Shown here piece by piece: positions 1-10,165 of a stretch of 64,000 nt of DNA. Origin of the DNA: Microbacterium sp. 1S1 (GTDB lineage Bacteria; Actinomycetota; Actinomycetes; Actinomycetales; Microbacteriaceae); the NCBI RefSeq assembly GCF_008271365.1, contig NZ_CP043430.1, positions 1,426,001-1,490,000 of the forward strand, given 5' to 3'. Both the position numbers and the translations under genes were made by a program. The notes beneath the pieces are model-generated. The model was not told the DNA's origin. It searched no databases and saw nothing but the letters and a program-made list of their open reading frames with translations. The first letter of the stretch is position 1. Every line of letters begins with the position of its first letter.

Positions 1-702
1 GTCGTCGCCCGGGACGAGCGCGACCGCTTGCAGCAGATCGCCGAGGAGAAGATGGTCGCGGCCCAGCAGGCCGCCGATGCCGCGCAGGCGGCCCTCGACG
101 AGCAGTCAGCGAACCTCGCCACGATGCAGGCACAGCTCGCCGCGCTCAAGGACACCACCGCGACCACTGTCGCGGGGTATCAGAAGGGTGTCGAGGAGCG
201 CGAGAAGGAGCGCAAGCGCCGCGAAGCGGCCGAGGCCGCCGCCAACGCCGGCGGCAACAGCGGCGGCGGTGGAACGCCGGGCAACGGCGGCTGGGTGCGC
301 CCACACGGCGGTTACCGCAGCTCCGGCTACGGCCCACGCTCCCAGCAGTGCAACGCCAACGGGTGCTCGTCGAGCTGGCACTACGGAGTGGACCTCGCCA
401 ACGGCTGCGGCGCGGCGATCTACGCGGCGCACTCCGGCACCGTGGACGCGGCGTTCTACAACGGCGGGTACGGCAACTACGTCCGGATCCAGCACGGCGG
501 TGGTATCGCCACCGGCTACGCGCACATCAAGCCCGGCGGGTTCGCCGTCCGGAACGGCCAGTGGGTACGCGCCGGGCAGGTCATCGCATACGCGGGTAAC
601 ACGGGCGGCTCGTTCGGCTGCCACCTGCACTTCGAGGTCTACATCAACGGCCGCTACACGAACCCCATCGAGTTCATGGCGGGCAAGGGCATCTCCGTCT
701 GA
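1..702 (+). CDS. M23 family metallopeptidase, C-terminal part
   Basis: This is the 3' part of a cell-wall endopeptidase; the frame is open from base 1, so the true start lies upstream. The first ~75 visible residues are charged and helical, rich in Ala, Glu and Gln, and look like the coiled-coil regulatory arm of murein hydrolases. A Gly/Asn/Ser linker follows, then the LytM/M23 domain. The zinc motifs are visible: HYGVD (HxxxD type) and near the end HLHFEV (HxH type), followed by the usual YING and NP[IT]EF tail. The family cleaves peptide cross-links in peptidoglycan and is normally exported; a signal peptide cannot be checked because the N-terminus is missing. A strong terminator follows. 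Confidence 0.9.
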   Translation, partial: VVARDERDRLQQIAEEKMVAAQQAADAAQAALDEQSANLATMQAQLAALKDTTATTVAGYQKGVEEREKERKRREAAEAAANAGGNSGGGGTPGNGGWVRPHGGYRSSGYGPRSQQCNANGCSSSWHYGVDLANGCGAAIYAAHSGTVDAAFYNGGYGNYVRIQHGGGIATGYAHIKPGGFAVRNGQWVRAGQVIAYAGNTGGSFGCHLHFEVYINGRYTNPIEFMAGKGISV

Positions 703-720
703 CGCTTCCTCGGCAGCAGA

Positions 721-758
721 AGACCCCCGGTCGCCACCGCGACTCCGGGGGTCTTCGC
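721..758 (+). terminator. Rho-independent terminator after the M23 peptidase gene
   Basis: A perfect 10-bp stem (AGACCCCCGG at 721-730 with CCGGGGGTCT at 745-754) with a 14-nt loop starts 18 bases after the M23 stop codon and is followed by TCGCTT. It sits between the plus-strand peptidase and the convergent pyrophosphatase gene, so it may serve both. Confidence 0.85.
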
Positions 759-778
759 TTCGACGGGCTCAGCGACCC
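756..778. repeat. 23-bp intergenic repeat, copy 1
   Basis: The sequence CGCTTCGACGGGCTCAGCGACCC occurs here and again at 6601-6623 with one mismatch. Both copies lie just downstream of a gene end. The core TCGACGGGCTCAG also occurs inverted near 50409-50421. From memory, TCGACNGGCTCA-type repeats are scattered between genes in Microbacteriaceae; I cannot count genome copies here. Confidence 0.55.
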
Positions 779-820
779 GGGGACGCCGACCGGCCCAGGC
801 GGGTCAGCGTCCCGGGCAGG

Positions 821-1312
821 TCAGTGACCCTGCTCGCCGAAGCGGGTGATCGCCTCGTCGAGGATGCGCTGCGCCTCGGCGGCGTTCCCCCACTCGTCGA
901 CCTTGACCCACTTGTTCGGCTCGAGGTCCTTGTAGTGCTCGAAGAAGTGCGCGATCTCCTTCTTGGTGTACTCGGGCACATCGTCGATGTCCTGCACGTG
1001 GGCCCAGCGCGGGTCCTTGGAGAGGACGGCCACGAGCTTGTCGTCGCCGCCGGCCTCGTCGCTCATCTTGAGCACGGCGACGGGGCGGACCTCGACGACG
1101 ACACCGGGGTAGATGGCGTGGTCGAGGAGCACCAGCACGTCCAGCGGGTCGCCGTCCTCGCCGAGCGTGTTGTCGAAGTAGCCGTAGTCGGCCGGGTAGC
1201 CGAAGGTCGTGTAGAGCACCCGGTCGAGATGCACTCGCCCGGTCTCGTGGTCGACCTCGTACTTCACGCGGCTGCCGCGCGGGATCTCGATGACGGCGTC
1301 GTGTGCGCCCAT
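821..1312 (-). CDS. ppa: Inorganic pyrophosphatase
   Basis: Soluble family I inorganic pyrophosphatase, which hydrolyses PPi to two phosphates and so pulls biosynthetic reactions forward in the cytoplasm. The 163-residue protein carries the family signature DGDPLDV at residues 53-59, whose aspartates bind the catalytic Mg2+, and the upstream KYE and FGYPADYGY segments. The start at 1312 (MGAHDAVIEI) is preceded by GAGGAG at a good distance. The frame continues open far upstream, but that extension has no family similarity and overlaps the tilS strand. It converges on the M23 peptidase and is divergent from tilS. Confidence 0.96.
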   Translation of the reverse strand: MGAHDAVIEIPRGSRVKYEVDHETGRVHLDRVLYTTFGYPADYGYFDNTLGEDGDPLDVLVLLDHAIYPGVVVEVRPVAVLKMSDEAGGDDKLVAVLSKDPRWAHVQDIDDVPEYTKKEIAHFFEHYKDLEPNKWVKVDEWGNAAEAQRILDEAITRFGEQGH

Positions 1313-1506
1313 GCGTGTGCTCCTCAGGAAGATCGGTTGGATGCCGCCGACCAGCCTACTCGGGGGCCGCTGGATGCGACTCCGGCCGTCGTCTCCGCAC
1401 GACGCGATGGAGGAGACCGGAAAGGGTGCGTTGCGGGAGGGCGATCGGTCACGGCATCGGGGTCGTGCCCCGGTTCCGGCCGGAACGCGGGATCGGGACG
1501 GTGCCC

Positions 1507-1521
1507 TAGCGTGGAGGGATG
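1507..1521 (+). promoter_or_regulatory. -10 box of tilS, probably leaderless
   Basis: TAGCGT at 1507-1512 lies 6 nt before the ATG at 1519. At the usual distance between -10 box and transcription start, the mRNA would begin at or next to the ATG. GGAGGG lies between box and start and would then not be transcribed. Confidence 0.5.
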
Positions 1522-2511
1522 CCGTCCCTCGCCCCCGCCATCGCCGAGATCCGCCTCGCCGTCCGCACCGCGCTCGCCGACCTCCCGGAAGGGTCGACGG
1601 TCGTGGTCGCCGTCTCGGGCGGGGCCGATTCCCTCGCCCTCGCCGCCGCCACCGGGTTCGAAGCCGCGAAGCGCGGGATGAGAGCCGCCGCGCTGACGGT
1701 CGACCACGGCCTGCAGGAGGGGTCGGCCGAGATCGCGGCCGAGGCCGCACGCACGGCGGGGCGGCTCGGGCTGGACCCGCTCGTCGTCCGCGTGGAGGTG
1801 GGCGGAGACGGTGGTCCGGAGGCGGCCGCGCGGGACGCGCGCTACCGCGTGCTCCGGGACGCCGCGAGCGACGTCGGGGCCGTGGCGGTGCTCCTCGGTC
1901 ACACCCTCGACGATCAGGCGGAGACTGTGCTGCTCGGCCTCGCCCGTGGATCGGGGGCGACGAGTCTGCAGGGCATGGCGCCGAGCCGGGAGGACGACGA
2001 CGGGCTCCGCTGGCTTCGACCGCTGCTCGGGGTGCGTCGGGAGACCACCCGTGCCTTCTGCGCCGCTGCCGACCTGCACCCGTGGGACGACCCGCACAAC
2101 GCGGACGAGCGCTACGCCCGCGTTCGTGTGCGGCAACGGGTCCTCCCCGTCCTCGAGACGGAGCTCGGCCCGGGGATCGCCGAGGCCCTCGCGCGCACGG
2201 CCGAGCAGCTCCGGGAGGACGCGGAGGCGTTCGACGAGATGATCCACGAGACGATCGAGGACATCGTCGAGCACGCGGAAGCCGGGATCTCAGTGAGCGT
2301 CGCTGCTCTGGCCGCGAACCCGGCCGCGCTGCGCAACCGCATCATCCGCCTGGTCGTCGACAGCGAGTTCGGAGTGAGCCTCACCCGCGCACAGACGGTC
2401 GAGGTGGCGCGCCTCGTCACGGACTGGGCGGGGCAGGGGCCGATCGATCTTCCCGCGTGCGCCGCCGCGCGTCAGGGCGGCAGGCTCGTGTTCACCGCCA
2501 CGACTCGCTGA
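1519..2511 (+). CDS. tilS: tRNA(Ile)-lysidine synthetase TilS
   Basis: ATP-dependent ligase that attaches lysine to the wobble cytidine of the CAU-anticodon tRNA-Ile, changing it from methionine to isoleucine decoding. The 330-residue protein shows the N-type ATP pyrophosphatase P-loop SGGADS at residues 33-38, then VDHGLQ, and the conserved GHTLDDQAETVLLGLARGSG segment. Length fits the short actinobacterial form, which lacks the long C-terminal part of the E. coli protein. In relatives tilS is directly followed by hpt and ftsH; here an unrelated cassette of 3.5 kb separates them. Confidence 0.95.
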   Translation: MPSLAPAIAEIRLAVRTALADLPEGSTVVVAVSGGADSLALAAATGFEAAKRGMRAAALTVDHGLQEGSAEIAAEAARTAGRLGLDPLVVRVEVGGDGGPEAAARDARYRVLRDAASDVGAVAVLLGHTLDDQAETVLLGLARGSGATSLQGMAPSREDDDGLRWLRPLLGVRRETTRAFCAAADLHPWDDPHNADERYARVRVRQRVLPVLETELGPGIAEALARTAEQLREDAEAFDEMIHETIEDIVEHAEAGISVSVAALAANPAALRNRIIRLVVDSEFGVSLTRAQTVEVARLVTDWAGQGPIDLPACAAARQGGRLVFTATTR

Positions 2512-2542
2512 GCCGGAGGCGGCCGCCGACCGAGGCGCTGTC

Positions 2543-3130
2543 CTACTTCTTGCCGCCGAACAGTCCGCCGAGGACACCGCCCAGGTCGATCCCGCCGCCT
2601 GACCCGCTCGTGCCGCCGCCGAGGATGCCACCCAGCACGTCGCCGATCCCGCCGGAGGATCGGTTCCCGCCACCGAGGATTCCGCCAATCACGTCTCCGA
2701 TCCCGCCGGAGTTCTCGTCGGCGGAGTCCGCCTTCGGCGTCTTGCTCTTCGTGGCGTTGGCGATCAGGCCCATCACGATCGGCGCGAGGATGGGAAGCAG
2801 CGTACCGAAGTCGATACCAGGGGTCGCCTTCGATTCCGTCAGCTCCTTCGTGACCTCCTTCTCCTTCCCGCCGAGGATGTGCGAGACGATCTTGCCGCCG
2901 TCGGTCTGATCGATGTCGTCGACCGTGGAGGGACGGGTGGCGCCCTGGTGCTTGCCGAGGGCTTTCTCGATGGCCGCCGACCCCTCCGTCGTCTGCGCAT
3001 TCTTGGCCAGGCCGCCGAGAAGGACCGCACCGCCCTGCTCGACCGCGACCTTGGCCTCGTCGCGGGACACTCCGAGCTTCCGCGCGAGGTCGTCGAGGGG
3101 AACCTGGCTGAGGATGTCGTCGAGGGCCAT
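2543..3130 (-). CDS. DUF937 family protein with Gly-rich tail repeats
   Basis: A 195-residue protein starting MALDDILSQVPLDDLARKLG, matching the DUF937 family found in many bacteria; its function is unknown. Residues ~1-75 look helical, ~95-130 include a hydrophobic stretch (GTLLPILAPIVMGLIANA), and the last ~55 residues are a low-complexity tail in which GGIGDV[IL]GGILGGG appears twice and a degenerate copy (GGIDLGGVLGGLFGG) once. GGAGCTCC lies just before the ATG at 3130. It is convergent with tilS and divergent from the small gene at 3267, and is the left edge of the cassette that splits tilS from hpt. Confidence 0.85.
   Translation of the reverse strand: MALDDILSQVPLDDLARKLGVSRDEAKVAVEQGGAVLLGGLAKNAQTTEGSAAIEKALGKHQGATRPSTVDDIDQTDGGKIVSHILGGKEKEVTKELTESKATPGIDFGTLLPILAPIVMGLIANATKSKTPKADSADENSGGIGDVIGGILGGGNRSSGGIGDVLGGILGGGTSGSGGGIDLGGVLGGLFGGKK
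2548..2715 (-). repeat. In-gene tandem repeat coding GGIGDVxGGILGGG
   Basis: Two near-identical units of about 60 bp and one degenerate unit lie in the 3' end of the DUF937 gene. Each encodes a glycine-rich block (GGIGDV then GGILGGG). Copy number could vary by slippage. Confidence 0.6.
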
Positions 3131-3266
3131 GGAGCTCCTTCCGTCGGGGGCAATCGCCCGTCTTCCCGCCCACAGTAGTGCGGGGAGGTGGGGATGGGGA
3201 GATGTCCCCATCGACCGCGATGCCGGGCCGCTCCTATCGTGGAGGCACCGGGGGGAAGGAGCATCG

Positions 3267-3533
3267 ATGACGGACCTCGATGTGCAGGGCGAGACGCTGG
3301 AGGCGGCTCGCGGACGACTGACCGCGGCGGGTGCGCCGGTCGTCACCTCGTGCCTGTCGTTCGGCGGCGTCGGCTCGTCGACCGTGGAGGCGGCGCTCGG
3401 CGAGATCGAGTCGCTGGTGTCTCAGGCCCTGTCGGCGCTCGCCCAAACGGCGACGAACTCCGCATCCGACGCGGCGGCGGCGGCGAGCACCTTCACCGCC
3501 TCGGACGACACGCTCGCGCAGGCGGCACGATGA
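3267..3533 (+). CDS. Small helical protein, possibly WXG100/ESX-like
   Basis: An 88-residue protein with no family I recognise with confidence. It is Ala/Ser/Thr-rich, likely helical, has no signal peptide and no membrane segment, and a size close to WXG100 proteins, but no Trp-x-Gly turn is present. GGGGGAAGGA just before the ATG is a strong ribosome binding site. Its stop overlaps the start of the next gene (ATGA), so the two are translationally coupled. The pairing of a small helical protein with a large protein having a helical N-terminus and a hydrolase C-terminus recalls type VII secretion chaperone/effector pairs; that is inference only. Confidence 0.7.
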   Translation: MTDLDVQGETLEAARGRLTAAGAPVVTSCLSFGGVGSSTVEAALGEIESLVSQALSALAQTATNSASDAAAAASTFTASDDTLAQAAR

Positions 3534-5467
3534 GCCTGCCCGGACTGATCGACGACCCTGCCCGCGGCGACGTGGGGGCCGTGACCGCCGCCGCCACTGC
3601 CTTCTCGACCCGCGCCACCTCCGCCCGCGCCCGCACGGGTGACGCGGACGCCGCGCTCGCGAGCCTCACGTCGATGACCGCCTCCGCGGCCGACGCCCTC
3701 GGCACCCGCGTGCTGCTGCTCGCCCAGCGCTTCGGGGAGGCGGCCGAGGGCCTCGACGGCATCTCCGCCGCGATCACGACCTACGCGACCGACCTCGAGA
3801 CGCTCAAGGGCGAGGCCGCCCGTCGGCTTCGAGCCGCGCAGAACGCCTACGACCACATCTTCGTCCGCCGTGCGGAGGCGCTCAACGCCGCGAGCGAGTT
3901 CGTCACGGGGTGGGCTCTGCCGTGGGACGCGGTGCTGCCTTCCTGGATGTACCTCGACGACCCGGGATATCTGCACCGCTGGCAGGCCGCGATCGACGCG
4001 TACCTCGCTGCACGATCCTCCTACAACGCGCTGGCCGGCGAGCGCGAGACGATCGACCAGCGCGCCGTGACCGCGCTCTCGGCGGTTCCGCTCGTCGTCG
4101 CCGTGACGCAGGGCGGGAAGGTCGGGCCCGGCGGGTTCTCTGCCGCGGGGCTCATCTGGGCGGGCGACGTGAACGGCATCACGGCGGAGTCGCTGGCCGG
4201 CCTCGGCGACCCCGACCTCATCCGCGAGACCTGGAACGCGATGGACGAGGAGACGCGCACGGCGCTCCTCGCCGCCTCCTCGCTGCTCCTCGGCAACCTC
4301 AACGGGATCCCGATCCGCGACCGCGTGACCGCGAACCACCGGAACATCCGCGACGAGATCGCCAGGCGGGAGGCGGAGATCGCGCGGCTCCAGGCGCTCG
4401 TGGACAGTCTCAAGACCGGTGACCGTGCCGACGCGTGGGAGGCGAAGGGGTACCTCGACGAGATCGCGAAACTGCGCGAGCCGATCGACTACTGGCAGAG
4501 CCTGCTCGACCAGGACTACACGTGGTGGGACGAGAGTGAGCGGAAGCACACGGACAAGGGCGCCGGTGCGCGCGTCGTCGTGTTCGACCCCGATGCCGAT
4601 GCGGTGGCGACTTACCACGGACCGATCGACCCGACCACCGGCGACATCCCCGCCTGGATCCGAAACGTGGCCGTCTCGGTGCCGGGCACGACGACCACCA
4701 TGACGAACTTCGGTGACGGCACGGGCGCACAGCTGTACCGCTCGGCCGGCCCGGACACGGCCGTGTTCCAGTGGGCGGGGGGCACGTTCCCGCAGCTGGA
4801 GCTTCCTGGACCGACGGACTCCTCCTACTCGCGAGACCTCGCCCCGAAGCTCGTCGACTTCGTCGCGGGGATCGGCACGCCGAGCGACGCGACCCTCACC
4901 GTGCTGGGCCACAGCTACGGCGGCGCGACCGTGGGTCTCGCGGAGAAGGCAGGACTCGTCGCTGACCGCATCCTCTACGTCTCGGCGGCGGGAATGGGCG
5001 CCGGCGTGAGCGGCGTGGAGGACTTCCCGCACACGTCAGGTGTCCCGCATTACTCGATGATGGCGCGGGGTGACCTCGTCGTCGGACTCATCCAGGGCAA
5101 CGGTGCCGGCCAGATGCACGGGCAGTCGCCGCTGACGGCCGACGGCGTGACGCGTCTCGAGACCGGCTGGATCCAGGACGAGCGCGGCGGACGCGTCGTC
5201 GACTTGGAGGACTACAACGTCGAGGGAAACGGGACACCGCGGGGTATCGACAGCCACAGTTCGGTCTACGATCCTCGATCCGTCGCCTTCGACAACATCA
5301 TCGCCGTCATCACCGGTGGCGATGCGATGCTGTTCGCGGAGGACGACGTCTACAACCCGCGGCCGATCGTGGTGCCGGGGGCGGGCCCGATCGTCCACGC
5401 TCCCGTGCGCACCGACGGTATCGACAAGCCGGACTTCGTGCCGGAGTACGCGAGGATCGAGGGATGA
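3530..5467 (+). CDS. Large alpha/beta hydrolase, DUF1023-like, with helical N-terminal domain
   Basis: A 645-residue protein. Residues ~1-110 are Ala-rich and helical with heptad-like stretches, ~110-300 form a further helical linker, and ~340-620 form an alpha/beta hydrolase of the Abhydrolase_8/DUF1023 type. The segment ARVVVFDPDAD, the PGT motif (VSVPGTTTT) and the nucleophile elbow GHSYGG with Ser462 are clear. A late His (GIDSHSSVYDP) is a candidate for the triad base. No signal peptide is seen. ATGA overlaps link it to the small gene before and the lipoprotein gene after, making one operon. Architecture and context suggest a secreted or surface-acting hydrolase; its substrate is unknown. 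Confidence 0.85.
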   Translation: MSLPGLIDDPARGDVGAVTAAATAFSTRATSARARTGDADAALASLTSMTASAADALGTRVLLLAQRFGEAAEGLDGISAAITTYATDLETLKGEAARRLRAAQNAYDHIFVRRAEALNAASEFVTGWALPWDAVLPSWMYLDDPGYLHRWQAAIDAYLAARSSYNALAGERETIDQRAVTALSAVPLVVAVTQGGKVGPGGFSAAGLIWAGDVNGITAESLAGLGDPDLIRETWNAMDEETRTALLAASSLLLGNLNGIPIRDRVTANHRNIRDEIARREAEIARLQALVDSLKTGDRADAWEAKGYLDEIAKLREPIDYWQSLLDQDYTWWDESERKHTDKGAGARVVVFDPDADAVATYHGPIDPTTGDIPAWIRNVAVSVPGTTTTMTNFGDGTGAQLYRSAGPDTAVFQWAGGTFPQLELPGPTDSSYSRDLAPKLVDFVAGIGTPSDATLTVLGHSYGGATVGLAEKAGLVADRILYVSAAGMGAGVSGVEDFPHTSGVPHYSMMARGDLVVGLIQGNGAGQMHGQSPLTADGVTRLETGWIQDERGGRVVDLEDYNVEGNGTPRGIDSHSSVYDPRSVAFDNIIAVITGGDAMLFAEDDVYNPRPIVVPGAGPIVHAPVRTDGIDKPDFVPEYARIEG

Positions 5468-5994
5468 ACAGGACCGCACGTGCCATCGCGCTGATGGCCG
5501 GCGTTCTCGTGGCCCTGACGCTGGGAGGATGCACGACGATGACCACCGACGACAGCCGGATCGACGAGTACCAGACGGAGGCTGAGGCCCTGGCCGACGA
5601 GATGGTCGCCCTGATCCCGGCCGACCTGGCCCCGGCGACCGAGCCGGACGTCGAGTCCCGCGGACGCATGGTGCAGAACCCGGTCTCTGCCGACCCGTCG
5701 CCCGACGACTCGGTGTGGTGGCAGGTGGACGTGTACGTCGAGCCCGTGCAGCGCGCAGCCGCTTCCGAGGACGCGGCGTCGGCGATCGCGGCCGGCCTGC
5801 TCGCCGACGGATGGGAGCACACGGACGCGCGCGAGACCGGAGAGGGCCGGCGGACCGCGGACGCGTACACGAAGGACGACTGGTACGTCGAGGTGACCTG
5901 GGTCCGCTCCGAAGAGGGCAAGTTCGAGACCGTCGAACTGTCCGTCCTCAGCCCCCAGACGACCCGCGGCGACCACGACGAGATCCGCTCCTGA
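5464..5994 (+). CDS. Putative lipoprotein of the hydrolase operon
   Basis: A 176-residue protein with a type II signal peptide: MNRTARA, a hydrophobic core, and lipobox LGGC with the Cys about residue 23. The mature part is acidic, has no recognisable domain, and contains a likely alternating strand/helix segment (DSVWWQVDVYVEPVQ, later WYVEVTWVRS). It should be anchored to the outer face of the membrane. Its ATG overlaps the hydrolase stop, so the two are co-translated. It could be an immunity or accessory partner of the hydrolase; nothing in the sequence proves this. Confidence 0.8.
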   Translation: MNRTARAIALMAGVLVALTLGGCTTMTTDDSRIDEYQTEAEALADEMVALIPADLAPATEPDVESRGRMVQNPVSADPSPDDSVWWQVDVYVEPVQRAAASEDAASAIAAGLLADGWEHTDARETGEGRRTADAYTKDDWYVEVTWVRSEEGKFETVELSVLSPQTTRGDHDEIRS

Positions 5995-6036
5995 CGCGTC
6001 GGGCGGCCTCGGGGCGGAGCATCGGCCGTCGTCGCC

Positions 6037-6051
6037 TAAAATCGATCCATG
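6037..6051 (+). promoter_or_regulatory. -10 box of hpt, probably leaderless
   Basis: TAAAAT at 6037-6042 lies 6 nt before the ATG at 6049, with no Shine-Dalgarno sequence in between. This fits a transcript that begins at the start codon. Confidence 0.6.
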
Positions 6052-6600
6052 CGCGCCGCGGAGATCCAGGATGACCTTGCACAGATCCTCGTCACCGAGG
6101 AGGAGATCCACGCCAAGCTCGACGAGCTCGCGGCGCAGGTGGCGAAGGATTACGAGGGCAAGGACCTCATCCTCGTCGGAGTGCTGAAGGGCGCGGTCAT
6201 GGTCATGGCCGACTTCGCGCGGGCGCTGCCGTTCCACGCCCCCATGGACTGGATGGCGGTGTCCAGCTACGGAGCCAGCACCAAGTCGAGCGGCGTCGTG
6301 CAGATCCGGAAGGACCTCGACACCGACTTGCACGGCAAGCACGTGCTGATCGTCGAGGACATCATCGATTCGGGTCTCACCCTGAGCTGGCTGCTGGAGA
6401 ACTTCGAGTCCCGGGGTGCGGAATCGATCGAGGTCCTCGCGCTGCTGCGCAAGCCGGAGGCGGCGAAGGTCGAGATCGACTGCAAGTACGTCGGGTTCGA
6501 CATCCCGGTGGAGTTCGTCGTCGGCTACGGGCTCGACTATGCCGAGCGCTACCGCAACCTCCGAGACGTCGCGGTCCTGGCGCCGCACGTCTACAGCTGA
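6049..6600 (+). CDS. hpt: Hypoxanthine phosphoribosyltransferase
   Basis: Purine salvage enzyme that joins hypoxanthine (or guanine) to PRPP to make IMP or GMP. The 183-residue length is normal. The PRPP-binding loop is visible as VLIVEDIIDSGLTL with EDIIDSG at residues 103-109, and the N-terminal LVGVLKGA and the C-terminal VVGYGLDYAERYRNL segments match the family. It has its own -10 box, so it does not depend on the upstream cassette. The tilS-hpt-ftsH neighbourhood supports the call. Confidence 0.96.
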   Translation: MRAAEIQDDLAQILVTEEEIHAKLDELAAQVAKDYEGKDLILVGVLKGAVMVMADFARALPFHAPMDWMAVSSYGASTKSSGVVQIRKDLDTDLHGKHVLIVEDIIDSGLTLSWLLENFESRGAESIEVLALLRKPEAAKVEIDCKYVGFDIPVEFVVGYGLDYAERYRNLRDVAVLAPHVYS

Positions 6601-6623
6601 CGCCTCGACGGGCTCAGCGACCC
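6601..6623. repeat. 23-bp intergenic repeat, copy 2
   Basis: CGCCTCGACGGGCTCAGCGACCC begins right after the hpt stop codon. It differs at one base from the copy at 756-778. Confidence 0.55.
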
Positions 6624-6699
6624 ACCGTGCTTCCGCGATCCGCCGTTGGCGGGCGTTGCGCCGTGGGTGAACGCACAGCGGCCGCCTAGCGCGGGGCGA

Positions 6700-6705
6700 T
6701 ACGCT
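6700..6705 (+). promoter_or_regulatory. -10 box of ftsH
   Basis: TACGCT ends 9 nt before the ATG at 6715. The 5' leader would be at most a few bases, and no Shine-Dalgarno sequence is present before the ATG. Confidence 0.4.
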
Positions 6706-6714
6706 GATCCGACC

Positions 6715-8715
<2,001 letters not shown>

Positions 8716-8716
8716 C

Positions 8717-9328
8717 GTGACCGTCGACAAGGGACGGGTCGAGCGACTCACCAGGGAACTCCTGGAGGCGATCGGCGAAGACCCCGATCGCCCCGGCATC
8801 AAGCAGACACCCTCCCGGATGGCCGAGCTCTACGCGGAGTTCTTCGCCGGCGTGGGGGAGGATCCGGCCGAGCCGCTCGCGCACACGATCAGCGTGACTC
8901 GCGGGCCGGCGCCGGACACCCTCCCCTCGGGGGCGGTGCTGCTGCGCGACATCCGCTTCCGCTCCGTGTGCGAACACCATCTCCTGCCGTTCGCCGGGCA
9001 TGCGCACATCGCCTACCTCCCCGGCGAGCAGGTCGTCGGTCTCGGTGCCCTCGTGCGCGTCGTCGAGATCCTGGCCGCGAGGCCGCAGGTACAGGAGCGG
9101 CTGGGGGAGCAGATCGCGGACACGATCGCGGAGCACCTCGATGCGCGGGGCGTGCTCGTGGTGCTCGACGCCAGTCACGGCTGCGTGACCATGCGGGGCG
9201 GGCGGCAGACCGAGGCGTCGACGCTGACCATCGCGGCGCGCGGCGCCTACACCGACCCGGTGGCGCGTGCGGAGCTGGTGACCCTGATCGGCATGGCGGT
9301 ACCGGGCGCCGGAGCGGCGCGCGGATGA
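8717..9328 (+). CDS. folE: GTP cyclohydrolase I
   Basis: Converts GTP to dihydroneopterin triphosphate, the first step of folate synthesis. Zinc ligands are visible as VCEHHLLPF (Cys85, with His87/His88) and SHGCVTMRG (Cys156); ARGAY near the C-terminus is also typical. The likely start is the GTG at 8717 (VTVDKGRVERL), one base after the ftsH stop, giving 203 residues. The next gene, folP, overlaps its stop (ATGA), so ftsH, folE, folP, folB and folK form a tight array. Confidence 0.95.
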   Translation: MTVDKGRVERLTRELLEAIGEDPDRPGIKQTPSRMAELYAEFFAGVGEDPAEPLAHTISVTRGPAPDTLPSGAVLLRDIRFRSVCEHHLLPFAGHAHIAYLPGEQVVGLGALVRVVEILAARPQVQERLGEQIADTIAEHLDARGVLVVLDASHGCVTMRGGRQTEASTLTIAARGAYTDPVARAELVTLIGMAVPGAGAARG

Positions 9329-10131
9329 CCGGCATCTGGGGCATCGTCAACGTGACGCCCGACTCCTTCAGCGACGGCGGGCGCTACCTCGAGGCGGACC
9401 GCGCGGTCGCCCACGGCCTCCGTCTGCGCGCCGAAGGGGCGTCCGTCCTTGACGTCGGGGGCGAGTCGACCCGGCCGGGCGCGGAGCGCGTCGGCGTCGA
9501 GGAGGAGCAGCGCCGCGTCCTTCCGGTCGTCGAGCAGCTCGCGGCGGTCGGCGTCGCCGTGAGCATCGACACCCTGAACGCGTCGACGGCAGCGGCGGCG
9601 GTCCGTGCGGGGGCGCGCATCGTCAACGACGTCTCCGGTGGGCTCGCCGACCCGGACATGCGTGCCGCGGTCGCGGAGTCCGGAGCGGACTTCGCGATCG
9701 GACACTGGCGGGGCTTCTCGGCGGACATGTACGCGAACGCCGACTATCGGCGCGTCGCCCGGGAGGTCGCCGGGGAGCTGCGCGAGCGGATCGGCGAAGC
9801 CGCGGCCGCCGGAATCGCCCCGTCGCGCCTGATCGTCGACCCGGGCATCGGGTTCGCCAAGGCGGGGGCGCAGAACTGGGACGTGCTGCGCGGACTCGAC
9901 GAGATCGTCGCGCTCGGCCCGCGCGTGCTGATCGGGACGTCGCGCAAGCGGTTCCTCGCCGACGTGCTGGGCGCGGCGGCTCCGGAAGATGACGTGTCGG
10001 AGGCCCGCAGAGACCTCGCCACCGCGGTGACGAGCGCTCTGGCGCTGCGCGCCGGCGTCTGGGCGGTGCGCGTGCATGACGTCGCCGCGACGCGCGACGC
10101 CCTCGCGATCGCCAGCGCCTGGGAAGGCTGA
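9325..10131 (+). CDS. folP: Dihydropteroate synthase
   Basis: Condenses 6-hydroxymethyl-dihydropterin pyrophosphate with p-aminobenzoate; this is the sulfonamide target. The 268-residue protein carries NVTPDSFSDGG near the N-terminus, DVGGESTRPGA, the SIDT strand motif, and DPGIGFAK in the C-terminal half, all family signatures. The start overlaps the folE stop. Confidence 0.96.
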   Translation: MTGIWGIVNVTPDSFSDGGRYLEADRAVAHGLRLRAEGASVLDVGGESTRPGAERVGVEEEQRRVLPVVEQLAAVGVAVSIDTLNASTAAAAVRAGARIVNDVSGGLADPDMRAAVAESGADFAIGHWRGFSADMYANADYRRVAREVAGELRERIGEAAAAGIAPSRLIVDPGIGFAKAGAQNWDVLRGLDEIVALGPRVLIGTSRKRFLADVLGAAAPEDDVSEARRDLATAVTSALALRAGVWAVRVHDVAATRDALAIASAWEG

Positions 10132-10153
10132 GTGCAGCGTCAGGGCCTCGCCG

Positions 10154-10159
10154 TACGCT
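10154..10159 (+). promoter_or_regulatory. -10 box of folB, probably leaderless
   Basis: TACGCT at 10154-10159 is 6 nt before the folB ATG at 10166, inside the only gap (34 bp) of the fol array. This suggests folB and folK have their own leaderless transcript in addition to read-through. Confidence 0.5.
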
Positions 10160-10165
10160 AGACGC

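Noticed and set aside
77..1681. A 534-codon plus-strand frame across the M23 and ppa genes
   Set aside because: Arg/Ser/Pro-rich shadow translation, no start signal and no similarity; the two overlapped genes are clear.
6646..6714. Upstream in-frame ftsH start
   Set aside because: It adds 23 polar residues before the first membrane helix and lies upstream of the -10 box at 6700.
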